A stretch of 64,000 nucleotides of DNA from Niastella vici. Lineage in GTDB: Bacteria; Bacteroidota; Bacteroidia; Chitinophagales; Chitinophagaceae. The translations under genes and the position numbers were made by a program. Positions 57,178-63,777 of the stretch are shown here, piece by piece (positions within the stretch are counted from its first letter, which is position 1; each line of letters starts with the position of its first letter). The stretch spans positions 434,001-498,000 of the forward strand of contig NZ_LVYD01000002.1 in NCBI RefSeq assembly GCF_002077945.1, in the 5' to 3' direction. Under the pieces are notes generated by a model, which had not been told where the DNA came from, searched no databases, and worked only from the letters and a program-made list of their open reading frames with translations.

Positions 57178-57903
57178 ATGGAAAAAACAGTCATCGATGC
57201 GCACAACATCAGCAAGATATACAACCCCGAAACCATCCCCGTGTATGCTGTGAACAATGTTCACCTGCATTTACTGGAAGGTGAGTTCACAGCATTGGTG
57301 GGACCGTCCGGTTCAGGTAAAACTACACTTCTGAATCTGATCGGCGGATTAGACAAACCCAATGAGGGAAACATATACATCAATGGCACCGATATCACGA
57401 AACTTTCAGCAGGCAAACTCATTGACTTCCGGTTGCACAATATTGGCTTTGTGTTTCAATCTTTCAACCTCATTCCGGTTCTTACCGCCAAAGAAAATGC
57501 CGAGTTCATCATGCTGTTGCAGGGTATTAAAAAAAGCGAACGGGAAAAAAGGCTGCAACAGTTGTTTAAAGAAATTGGATTGGAAGACAAGACCGATATA
57601 CGACCGTCGCAGCTTTCAGGCGGTCAGCAACAACGGGTAGCGGTGGCAAGGGCCCTGGCTTCCCGGCCCCACTTCATTTTGGCCGATGAACCTACTGCTA
57701 ATCTTGATTCTGTTTCGGCTTCCAATCTGCTTGACCTGATGGAAAAACTGAACCGGGAGGAAAATATGACATTTCTTTTTTCCACCCATGACCAACGCGT
57801 TATTGAAAGAGCGCGCCGGGTTATCACGCTGGTGGATGGCCGTATTGCTTCCGATAGTGCAGCCGTGCCTACCTCCATACCTCATGAGCAGGTTGTAACA
57901 TGA
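57178..57903 (+). CDS. ABC transporter ATPase, LolD/MacB type
   Basis: 241 residues from the ATG at 57178; the frame extends to 57088 but those codons overlap the permease. Walker A GPSGSGKTT (about 42-50), Q-loop FVFQSFNLIPVLTAKEN, signature LSGGQQQRVAVARAL, Walker B ILADEPTANLDS, H-loop FSTHD. The LTAKEN sequence after the Q-loop is characteristic of the LolD/MacB branch. It powers the two FtsX permeases. Its stop overlaps the next start (ATGA at 57900), implying translational coupling. Confidence 0.93.
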   Translation: MEKTVIDAHNISKIYNPETIPVYAVNNVHLHLLEGEFTALVGPSGSGKTTLLNLIGGLDKPNEGNIYINGTDITKLSAGKLIDFRLHNIGFVFQSFNLIPVLTAKENAEFIMLLQGIKKSEREKRLQQLFKEIGLEDKTDIRPSQLSGGQQQRVAVARALASRPHFILADEPTANLDSVSASNLLDLMEKLNREENMTFLFSTHDQRVIERARRVITLVDGRIASDSAAVPTSIPHEQVVT

Positions 57904-59042
57904 AAAGGTTTCTAATTATATTATCTGTTTTTTCCCCTTTATACCTGCTTGCGCAAGACAGCATGGCAAAGAAAAATGCGTGGTCGTTTTCCGGCTACCT
58001 GAAAGACCTGGAATGGGTTCGTTTTGAAAAAGGGTTTACAAACGTTGCCGCCACAAACCTGGTACACAACCGGATGAATATAAAATGGAATCCGGTGGAA
58101 AACTGGACGGCCCGGCTGGAGGTTCGAAATCGCTTATATTGGGGCGATGATGTGCGGGTACTACCAGGTTTTACGCAACAGTTACGCAATGAAAACGAAG
58201 CAGTGAATCTTTCCATAAAATGGTTCGAGGCAAAATCAGCCATCCTCCATACTAATGTAGAACGGCTTTGGCTGGAGTATAAAAAAACCAAATGGAATAT
58301 CCGCGCGGGAAGGCAGCGGATCAACTGGGGTATCACTAACACCTGGAACCCAAACGATCTTTTTAATAGTTACAATTTTCTTGATTTTGATTACGAGGAG
58401 CGGCCGGGCAGTGATGCCGTCAAAGGTCAGTATCTGGTCAATGATCTTTCAAATGTAGAGATAGCGGTCGCAGGCACGGGTCATCGGCCTGTTATAGCCG
58501 CGAGGTACTTCACCAATTACCACAAATACGATCTGCAATGGAACGCCGGGGTGTACCAAAGCAGATTTACAGCCGGTTTCGGCTGGGCGGGAAGCATCAA
58601 AGATGCCGGCTTTAAAGGAGAAGCACAATTCTATGCAGATCAGAAGAATGAAATTTCCCGCCTGCTGTTGGTACTGGAAGGTGATTATATGTTTAAAAAC
58701 GGATGGTATCTGTCTTCAGCTTTTTTGTACAACGAAAAAGGGATCGACCGGCCGCTGAACGATTGGACTCAACTCAAATTTCAGGCTTCACCCAGAAGCC
58801 TGATGCCTGCAAAATGGAATATACTGATAAATACTTCCAGGGAATTTTCGCCTGTCTTCAGCGGCAGTATGAACGTTGTTTATTCGCCGGGAATGAACAT
58901 GCTGATTCTTTTTCCGGCATTCCGCTATAATCTGAAAACAAATTTTGACATTGATTTCGTGTGGCAATCTTTTTTTGCAGAAACTGCCCGGTTCGACGCG
59001 CTTTCGCATACAGGCTTTTTACGCTTGAGATGGAGCTTTTAA
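57900..59042 (+). CDS. Outer-membrane beta-barrel protein (DUF1302/porin-like)
   Basis: 380 residues. The signal peptide ends YLLAQ (about 19). The rest is alternating hydrophobic/polar strands ending in an aromatic residue (LRLRWSF), as in outer-membrane barrels. NIRAGRQRINWGITNTWNPN resembles the conserved strand of DUF1302/alginate-export-like proteins, whose relatives sit next to lipid exporters in Proteobacteria. Coupled by an ATGA overlap to the ATPase gene. It probably forms the outer-membrane end of the transport route started by the LolA-like protein and the ABC complex (inference). Confidence 0.8.
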   Translation: MKRFLIILSVFSPLYLLAQDSMAKKNAWSFSGYLKDLEWVRFEKGFTNVAATNLVHNRMNIKWNPVENWTARLEVRNRLYWGDDVRVLPGFTQQLRNENEAVNLSIKWFEAKSAILHTNVERLWLEYKKTKWNIRAGRQRINWGITNTWNPNDLFNSYNFLDFDYEERPGSDAVKGQYLVNDLSNVEIAVAGTGHRPVIAARYFTNYHKYDLQWNAGVYQSRFTAGFGWAGSIKDAGFKGEAQFYADQKNEISRLLLVLEGDYMFKNGWYLSSAFLYNEKGIDRPLNDWTQLKFQASPRSLMPAKWNILINTSREFSPVFSGSMNVVYSPGMNMLILFPAFRYNLKTNFDIDFVWQSFFAETARFDALSHTGFLRLRWSF

Positions 59043-59167
59043 CCTGAAAAGAAAGCGTGTCTTATATGACTACCGGCACCCGCTAATTCTAATGATCTTT
59101 TAATATATCCCTCAGAGAAAATAGTCTGAACTTACGATACATTAATATTTACAAGCTAATATCTTAT

Positions 59168-60004
59168 ATGACTATATTTGTTTTTACACTAATTCTTTTC
59201 ATCGCATCTGCATTTGCAGGATTAATTGGATCCCTTACCGGACTGGGTGGAGGTGTGGTTCTGATACCTTTGCTGACCCTTGTGTTTAAAATAAATATTC
59301 ATTATGCCATTGGCACTTCATTGATCAGTGTAATAGCCACCTCTTCAGGCGCTGCAGCAGCTTATGTAAAGGAAGGGATTACCAATATTCGCCTCGGCAT
59401 GTTCCTCGAATTGGCCACTACCTCAGGTGCAATAATAGGGGCAATGACAGCCACTTTTGTTTCCACCAGTTTTATTGCTGTTACTTTTGGTGTTATTCTT
59501 CTCGTGTCAGCCATTACCTCCTTCATGAGTATCGATGAAAAAATAGATTCCGGTGCAAAGGGAAAATTTGCCAGTTTTTTAAAACTAAATAATAGTTTTC
59601 CAACAGGGGACGGCATGCGGGACTATACAGTTAAAAATGTTGCAGGTGGTTTTTTGATGATGAATATTGCGGGAATTGTGAGTGGTTTACTTGGAATCGG
59701 GTCGGGTGCTCTAAAAGTGATTGCGATGGATAGGGTCATGAGAATCCCCTTTAAGGTATCCACCACTACCAGTAATTTTATGATAGGTGTAACCGCTGCG
59801 GCCAGCGCAGGCGTATATCTTAAACGTGGATATATCGATCCGGGCCTTTCTATGCCGGTGGTATTAGGCGTTTTATTGGGAGCACTGATTGGGTCAAGAA
59901 TATTATTCCGTGCCGAAACCCGAATACTCAAAGTGCTCTTCGCAATAGTGATATGTATTCTTGCCGCTGAAATGATCTATAACGGAATAAAAGGCACATT
60001 ATAA
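59168..60004 (+). CDS. TauE/SafE-family permease (sulfite exporter-like), first copy
   Basis: 278 residues, about eight membrane helices. Family motifs: FAGLIGSLTGLGGGVVLIPL near the N-terminus and the repeat GIVSGLLGIGSGALKVIAMD in the second half, with IHYAIGTSLISVIATSSGAA between. TauE/SafE proteins move sulfite, thiosulfate, sulfoacetate or sulfide-derived anions. It is followed 9 bp later by a DUF1634 gene, a frequent partner. No Crp-type palindrome is seen upstream, unlike the second copy. Confidence 0.9.
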   Translation: MTIFVFTLILFIASAFAGLIGSLTGLGGGVVLIPLLTLVFKINIHYAIGTSLISVIATSSGAAAAYVKEGITNIRLGMFLELATTSGAIIGAMTATFVSTSFIAVTFGVILLVSAITSFMSIDEKIDSGAKGKFASFLKLNNSFPTGDGMRDYTVKNVAGGFLMMNIAGIVSGLLGIGSGALKVIAMDRVMRIPFKVSTTTSNFMIGVTAAASAGVYLKRGYIDPGLSMPVVLGVLLGALIGSRILFRAETRILKVLFAIVICILAAEMIYNGIKGTL

Positions 60005-60013
60005 AGATAAAAC

Positions 60014-60385
60014 ATGGAAAAGAAAATGATAGACGACAAACGTATTGAAATAATTATGGGCAACCTGTTGAGGTTTGGGGTATTTTTGTCTGCATTGGTA
60101 GTATGTACCGGATCGTTCATCTACCTCTTTCAGCACGGAAGTGCAACACCCCAATATCGTACCTTTGAGGGTGAACCCAAAAGACTAACGGAATTACACT
60201 CCATTCTCACATCCGCCCTCAACGGCAGGGGAAGGTCAATTATTCAATTCGGGTTGCTGCTGCTGATCAGTACTCCCATTGTCCGGATCATCTTCTCCAT
60301 CATTGGTTTTATCATGGAACGCGATCTACTGTATGCTTTAATTACCCTCGTTGTTCTTGCAACGATTATGGTGGGCTTGTTTTAA
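60014..60385 (+). CDS. DUF1634 membrane protein
   Basis: 123 residues with three hydrophobic segments (LLRFGVFLSALVVCTGSFIY; IIQFGLLLLISTPIVRIIFS; LYALITLVVLATIMVGLF). DUF1634 genes are commonly adjacent to TauE/SafE permeases and are thought to assist them; there is no known biochemistry. Operonic with the preceding gene. Confidence 0.88.
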   Translation: MEKKMIDDKRIEIIMGNLLRFGVFLSALVVCTGSFIYLFQHGSATPQYRTFEGEPKRLTELHSILTSALNGRGRSIIQFGLLLLISTPIVRIIFSIIGFIMERDLLYALITLVVLATIMVGLF

Positions 60386-60434
60386 ATCCATAAAGATGGT
60401 CAAAAACCGGCAAGCGCAGCAGTGAACAATGGTC

Positions 60435-60442
60435 TATCTTTG
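60435..60442 (+). promoter_or_regulatory. -7 promoter element of the Crp/Fnr gene
   Basis: TATCTTTG is a perfect TAnnTTTG element five to twelve bases before the ATG at 60447, implying a leaderless or very short-leader mRNA. No GTGA-N6-TCAC palindrome sits upstream at the spacing used by the other four promoters. Confidence 0.5.
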
Positions 60443-60446
60443 CCTT

Positions 60447-61094
60447 ATGACAAAACAGGAAATTAGCAGGCATTTCCCCAGCCTCGAAAAGGAACTGGTT
60501 GATGAAATGGTGGAAGTAGCAGATATTAAAACCTTTAAAGAGGGTGAAGTAGTATTGCGAACAGGACAAAATATCCGGTCTGCTATTCTGGTAATAGATG
60601 GACTGGTTAAGGTATACCGGGAAGACGAAGAAAGTTCAGAATTCTTTATGTACTACCTGGGCCCGGGTAAGGCATGCGCCATATCCCTCGTGTGTGCTTT
60701 GGGAAAAGGAACAAGCGGGCTCATGGCAAAGGCAACTACAGATGCAACTGTGATGTCTATACCGTTACCGTATGTTGATGACTGGATGGGTAAGTATAAA
60801 AGCTGGGCGCAGTTCGCTGTAAGTACCTATCGCGAAAGGTTTGAAGAACTTTTACAAACTATTGATCACGTTGCTTTCAGAAACATGGACGAGCGGCTTT
60901 TGTTTTATCTCAAAAGGCACCAGGAAAAATTTAAAACCAATATCGTTTCTATCTCATATACCGAAATTGCGCAGGACCTCAATTCATCCCGGGAAGTTAT
61001 CTCAAGACTTATGAAAAAATTAGCAGAAAGAGGAATGATTAAACAACGCCGCTCAGAAGTTGAAATCATTGATTTGGGGAAAGCGTTGACGTGA
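60447..61094 (+). CDS. Crp/Fnr-family transcriptional regulator
   Basis: 215 residues from the ATG at 60447 (an ATG at 60429 adds six residues). Cyclic-nucleotide-binding-like beta-roll at about 10-125, dimer helix about 125-150, and winged HTH at about 165-205. The recognition helix NSSREVISRLMKKL has Arg182, Glu183 and Arg187 in the R-E-x3-R spacing that reads GTGA half-sites in E. coli CRP. Four GTGA-N6-TCAC palindromes lie in the next 2.1 kb, the first overlapping the end of this gene. The sensor domain lacks the cAMP-binding RS motif and has Cys76 and Cys83. Predicted activator of the sulfur cluster. Confidence 0.92.
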   Translation: MTKQEISRHFPSLEKELVDEMVEVADIKTFKEGEVVLRTGQNIRSAILVIDGLVKVYREDEESSEFFMYYLGPGKACAISLVCALGKGTSGLMAKATTDATVMSIPLPYVDDWMGKYKSWAQFAVSTYRERFEELLQTIDHVAFRNMDERLLFYLKRHQEKFKTNIVSISYTEIAQDLNSSREVISRLMKKLAERGMIKQRRSEVEIIDLGKALT

Positions 61095-61104
61095 CCAAAA
61101 TCAC
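61091..61104 (+). promoter_or_regulatory. Crp/Fnr palindrome 1 (second TauE/SafE gene)
   Basis: GTGACCAAAATCAC (with flanks ACGTGA...TCACGT). Centre 61097.5. The -7 element CAGCTTTG at 61127-61134 has its TTTG core starting 33.5 bp from the centre. The gene starts at 61152. Confidence 0.8.
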
Positions 61105-61151
61105 GTTTTACTATGCTGACATGACCCAGCTTTGCATGCAATATAAATTGC

Positions 61152-61949
61152 ATGGAAATTTTCGGATATATAGCTGCTCTCCTGATTGGCATTTCGCTTG
61201 GGTTGATCGGCGGTGGCGGATCTATACTTACTGTTCCCGTTATGGTGTACCTGTTTGGATTACAGCCCCTGGTTGCTATGTCTTATTCGCTTTTCATTGT
61301 TGGTTCCACCAGTATTGTCGGTGCTGTCAGCAATTACAGAAAAGGACTGGTCAATGTAAAAGCAGCAATCTTTTTTGGCGCTTCATCTATAGCCACCGTC
61401 TTCCTCGTTAGGAAATATATTGTACCTGCCTTACCCAACACTATTTTAAAAATCGGGGGATTTCCTATTACGTCATCATTTATTTTGATGCTCCTCTTTG
61501 CTTTACTCATGCTGTTCGCTTCTGTAAGCATGATCCGTAAGCCCAAACAGCATTTTAAAGAAAAGGAAAATAAATCATCTATCCACTTTTTCGGGTTTAT
61601 TGGTTATGGTATCATGATAGGGCTCATTACCGGATTACTTGGCGCAGGCGGTGGCTTCCTACTCATTCCAACACTCGTTTTTTTGATTGGGCTTTCTATG
61701 AAAAAAGCCATTGGCACATCTCTGTTTATCATCGCTTTAAATTCTTTAATAGGCTTCCTTGGGGACCTTGGACATATTTCGATCAACTGGGTCTTTTTAC
61801 TGAAGGTAACCGGTATTGCTATTGCCGGTATATTGATAGGCGGCGCATTTAGTAAAAAAATAAAAAGTGAAAATCTAAAGAAAGGATTTGGATGGTTCAT
61901 CCTTATTATGGGGGTTATCATAATTGTTAAAGAAATTTTCTCCAGCTGA
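61152..61949 (+). CDS. TauE/SafE-family permease, second copy
   Basis: 265 residues, about eight helices. Motifs GISLGLIGGGGSILTVPVMV and GLITGLLGAGGGFLLIPTLV mark the two family repeats; KKAIGTSLFIIALNSLIGFL follows. The hydrophilic centre (MIRKPKQHFKEKENKSS) is the usual loop. It diverges clearly from the copy at 59168. Directly downstream of palindrome 1, with a predicted leader of about 11 bases. Likely exports sulfite, thiosulfate or a related anion produced during sulfide or persulfide detoxification. Confidence 0.9.
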   Translation: MEIFGYIAALLIGISLGLIGGGGSILTVPVMVYLFGLQPLVAMSYSLFIVGSTSIVGAVSNYRKGLVNVKAAIFFGASSIATVFLVRKYIVPALPNTILKIGGFPITSSFILMLLFALLMLFASVSMIRKPKQHFKEKENKSSIHFFGFIGYGIMIGLITGLLGAGGGFLLIPTLVFLIGLSMKKAIGTSLFIIALNSLIGFLGDLGHISINWVFLLKVTGIAIAGILIGGAFSKKIKSENLKKGFGWFILIMGVIIIVKEIFSS

Positions 61950-61959
61950 TCTTTTATGT

Positions 61960-61973
61960 GTGACCCAGATCAC
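61960..61973 (+). promoter_or_regulatory. Crp/Fnr palindrome 2 (rhodanese genes)
   Basis: GTGACCCAGATCAC, centre 61966.5. TTTG of GAGATTTG (61996-62003) starts 33.5 bp from the centre. The first intact gene downstream is the rhodanese at 62142; a rhodanese remnant lies between. Confidence 0.75.
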
Positions 61974-61988
61974 GATGTTTATAGTTGA

Positions 61989-62099
61989 TTAATCAGAGAT
62001 TTGCATCAGTATCTCCATACCTTAAACGAACACCTGGCTTCAGTGGATAAAAATGAAACTTATTATGTGTATTGCGCAAGTGGCTATCGCTACCAGTAA
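61989..62099 (+). pseudogene. Rhodanese C-terminal remnant
   Basis: The frame reads LNEHLASVDKNETYYVYC, then ASGYRYQ and a stop. It includes the rhodanese active-site loop (C-x2-G-x-R), which in intact proteins is followed by a further helix and strand. There is no start codon in a sensible place, and an in-frame stop at 61986 cuts it from anything upstream. It is the leftover of a larger rhodanese-containing gene, perhaps a persulfide dioxygenase or multi-rhodanese protein, lost between the permease and the present rhodanese. Confidence 0.65.
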
Positions 62100-62141
62100 C
62101 AGATAAGCAGATTTCTTACAATAATTAAAATAATTCAACTT

Positions 62142-62456
62142 ATGATATCCTTAATAAAACAATTATTCGGTTCTAAAACAGACCTGGAAATGATATTGAA
62201 AAATGGAGCTGTCATCCTGGATGTGCGAACGAAAAATGAATATGATGCCGGCCATATCCAGCATTCCAGGCATGTGCCACTTGATATTATCAGACAACAA
62301 CTAAATCAGCTGAAAAAATTAAACAAACCAATAATTACCGTTTGCAGAAGCGGCAGCCGTAGTGCTATTGCAAAAAGCCTGTTGCAAAATGCCGGCATAG
62401 AGGCATATAACGGCGGTTCATGGATCACATTCAAAAATAAATACGGAATAAAATGA
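62142..62456 (+). CDS. Single-domain rhodanese (sulfurtransferase)
   Basis: 104 residues, cytoplasmic, no signal. ILDVRTKNEYDAGHI and the active-site loop TVCRSGSRSAIA with catalytic Cys about 70; the C-terminal NGGSWITFKNKYG segment is typical of the GlpE/PspE-like group. It moves sulfane sulfur from thiosulfate or persulfides to thiols. Its stop overlaps the start of the next gene (ATGA at 62453), so the pair is translated together, matching the two halves of E. coli YgaP. Confidence 0.92.
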   Translation: MISLIKQLFGSKTDLEMILKNGAVILDVRTKNEYDAGHIQHSRHVPLDIIRQQLNQLKKLNKPIITVCRSGSRSAIAKSLLQNAGIEAYNGGSWITFKNKYGIK

Positions 62457-62683
62457 TAGCATACTTTAAGAGGTGGACGTTTTTCCGCTGGGTTAGGCTA
62501 ATTATGGGAATTGCAATTTTTATCCGGGGTGTATCAACCGGTGAATACCTCCTTTACCTGGCCGGTGCTTTTGTAACATTTATGGCTTTTGCCAATGCAG
62601 GATGCGGCATTGAGGGATGCGCAACAAATGTCAGGCTGCCTAAAAGCAAAATATATCATGATGGTAATGTTGATAAGAAATAA
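62453..62683 (+). CDS. Small two-helix membrane protein (DUF2892/YgaP C-terminal-like)
   Basis: 76 residues. Two hydrophobic segments (VRLIMGIAIFIRGVS; EYLLYLAGAFVTFMAFANAG) followed by CGIEGCATN, a Cys pair typical of Bacteroidota members. In YgaP this unit is fused to a rhodanese domain; here it is a separate gene overlapping the rhodanese gene by four bases. It probably recruits the rhodanese to the inner membrane. Confidence 0.82.
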   Translation: MIAYFKRWTFFRWVRLIMGIAIFIRGVSTGEYLLYLAGAFVTFMAFANAGCGIEGCATNVRLPKSKIYHDGNVDKK

Positions 62684-62706
62684 ATTGTTTCTGGCAAATC
62701 AAAGAA

Positions 62707-62732
62707 AAACCCCGACGGCGCCGTCGGGGTTT
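62707..62732. terminator. Bidirectional rho-independent terminator
   Basis: A perfect 26-bp palindrome (AAACCCCGACGGC / GCCGTCGGGGTTT) between convergent genes, with T-rich flank on the plus strand (TTTCTTT) and A-rich flank on the other (AAAGAAAAA). It serves both the rhodanese operon and the thioredoxin gene. Confidence 0.92.
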
Positions 62733-62734
62733 CT

Positions 62735-63106
62735 TTATTGCTGCGGATCTTTTTGCAATAATCGTTCTTCAATTACCTGTTGAAATACTTTTTTCGATAA
62801 CGCTCCCGGTTGCATTACAGGGATTCCTTCCACCGGGATAAAAAGAAATGTTGGAATACTTTGGATACCGAATACAGCGGCAAGTTCCTGCTCCGTTTCA
62901 GTATTGACCTTGTAAATTAATAACTGCCCTTCAAATTGTTTGGACAGATCTTCCAACACAGGAGCCACCATCTTACAGGGGCCACACCAATCGGCATAGA
63001 AATCGATCATAGCCGGAATCTTTCCCTTGTATTTCCAGTCCTTTTCTACTTCATAGTTGAAAACTTTATCTTTAAAATCCTGCGTTGTCATTTGTATTGT
63101 CGCCAT
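62735..63106 (-). CDS. Thioredoxin
   Basis: 123 residues, no signal peptide. The active site is FYADWCGPCKMVAPVLEDL; cis-Pro region IQSIPTFLFIPVEG. The N-terminal 30 residues are a little longer than E. coli TrxA and the C-terminal tail is polar. It is a cytoplasmic disulfide reductase and would also reduce persulfides on the rhodanese. Transcribed from palindrome 3, divergent from the DUF302 gene. Leader of about 11 bases predicted. Confidence 0.93.
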   Translation of the reverse strand: MATIQMTTQDFKDKVFNYEVEKDWKYKGKIPAMIDFYADWCGPCKMVAPVLEDLSKQFEGQLLIYKVNTETEQELAAVFGIQSIPTFLFIPVEGIPVMQPGALSKKVFQQVIEERLLQKDPQQ

Positions 63107-63153
63107 GTTTAAATTGTTTACTCCAAAGCTACTTTCTGCTGTTTCTCTGATTC

Positions 63154-63167
63154 GTGATATGAGTCAC
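63154..63167 (-). promoter_or_regulatory. Crp/Fnr palindrome 3 (thioredoxin)
   Basis: GTGATATGAGTCAC, centre 63160.5. On the minus strand TAGCTTTG (63124-63131) is a perfect -7 element whose TTTG core starts 33.5 bp from the centre. Confidence 0.82.
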
Positions 63168-63201
63168 ACTAAAAGCTCAAACCAAATCAAGGTAGCCAGA
63201 A

Positions 63202-63215
63202 GTGATAAAAGTCAC
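63202..63215 (+). promoter_or_regulatory. Crp/Fnr palindrome 4 (DUF302 gene)
   Basis: GTGATAAAAGTCAC, centre 63208.5. TATGTTTG (63238-63245) is a perfect -7 element with its TTTG core 33.5 bp from the centre. The gene starts at 63299, giving a leader of about 47 bases. Confidence 0.82.
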
Positions 63216-63298
63216 GACTGAAGCAACGGCATACATTTATGTTTGGTTTTTAATCATTACATCTAATCGTCCGGAAACCGGGCTTTAAAATCATAATT

Positions 63299-63685
63299 AT
63301 GAATTACAACATTAGCAAAAAGCTACAAATAAGTTTTCAGGAAGCTATCAATAAGGTAACAGACGAATTAAAGAAAGAAGGGTTCGGGATCATTACCGAA
63401 ATTGATCTAAAAGAAAAATTTAAAGAAAAAATAGGAGTTGATTTCAGGAGATATACAATTCTGGGCGCCTGTAATCCGAAACTTGCCTATGAAGCTGTGC
63501 AACTGGAAGATAAAATCGGCGTGATGCTGCCATGCAACATCCTGGTACAGGAACATGAAAACGGCGGGGTAGAAGTGTCAGCAATCAACCCAATGAACGC
63601 TATGGACGTTGTGAATAACGAGCGCCTATCATTACTTGCCAACGAAATCGGCCAAAAGCTACAAAAAGTAATAGCTAATATTTAA
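63299..63685 (+). CDS. DUF302 protein
   Basis: 128 residues, cytoplasmic. The whole chain fits DUF302: ISFQEAINKVTDELKKEGFG, EKIGVDFRRYTILGACNPKL, GVMLPCNILVQEHENGGVEV, AINPMNAMDVVNNERL. The two conserved Cys (GACNP and LPCN) are present. DUF302 proteins are widely found in sulfur-oxidation and sulfide-stress clusters; no proven reaction. Under palindrome 4. Confidence 0.92.
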   Translation: MNYNISKKLQISFQEAINKVTDELKKEGFGIITEIDLKEKFKEKIGVDFRRYTILGACNPKLAYEAVQLEDKIGVMLPCNILVQEHENGGVEVSAINPMNAMDVVNNERLSLLANEIGQKLQKVIANI

Positions 63686-63734
63686 AGTGAATGACAATGC
63701 ACCATCCGCAAAGTTAACCCGTAGTAAAAAAGCG

Positions 63735-63775
63735 AACAGCAACGGTCGCCTGCTAAATAGGCGGCCTTTGCTGTT
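63735..63775 (+). terminator. Hairpin after DUF302 gene
   Basis: AACAGCAA at 63735-63742 pairs with TTGCTGTT at 63768-63775; an inner GCC/GGC stem (CGCCT...AGGCG) extends it. Preceded by an A run and followed by an AT-rich stretch. Confidence 0.65.
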
Positions 63776-63777
63776 AT

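Noticed and set aside
59168-60385. First TauE/SafE and DUF1634 as members of the Crp regulon
   Set aside because: No GTGA-N6-TCAC palindrome with the 33.5-bp geometry is present upstream of 59168.
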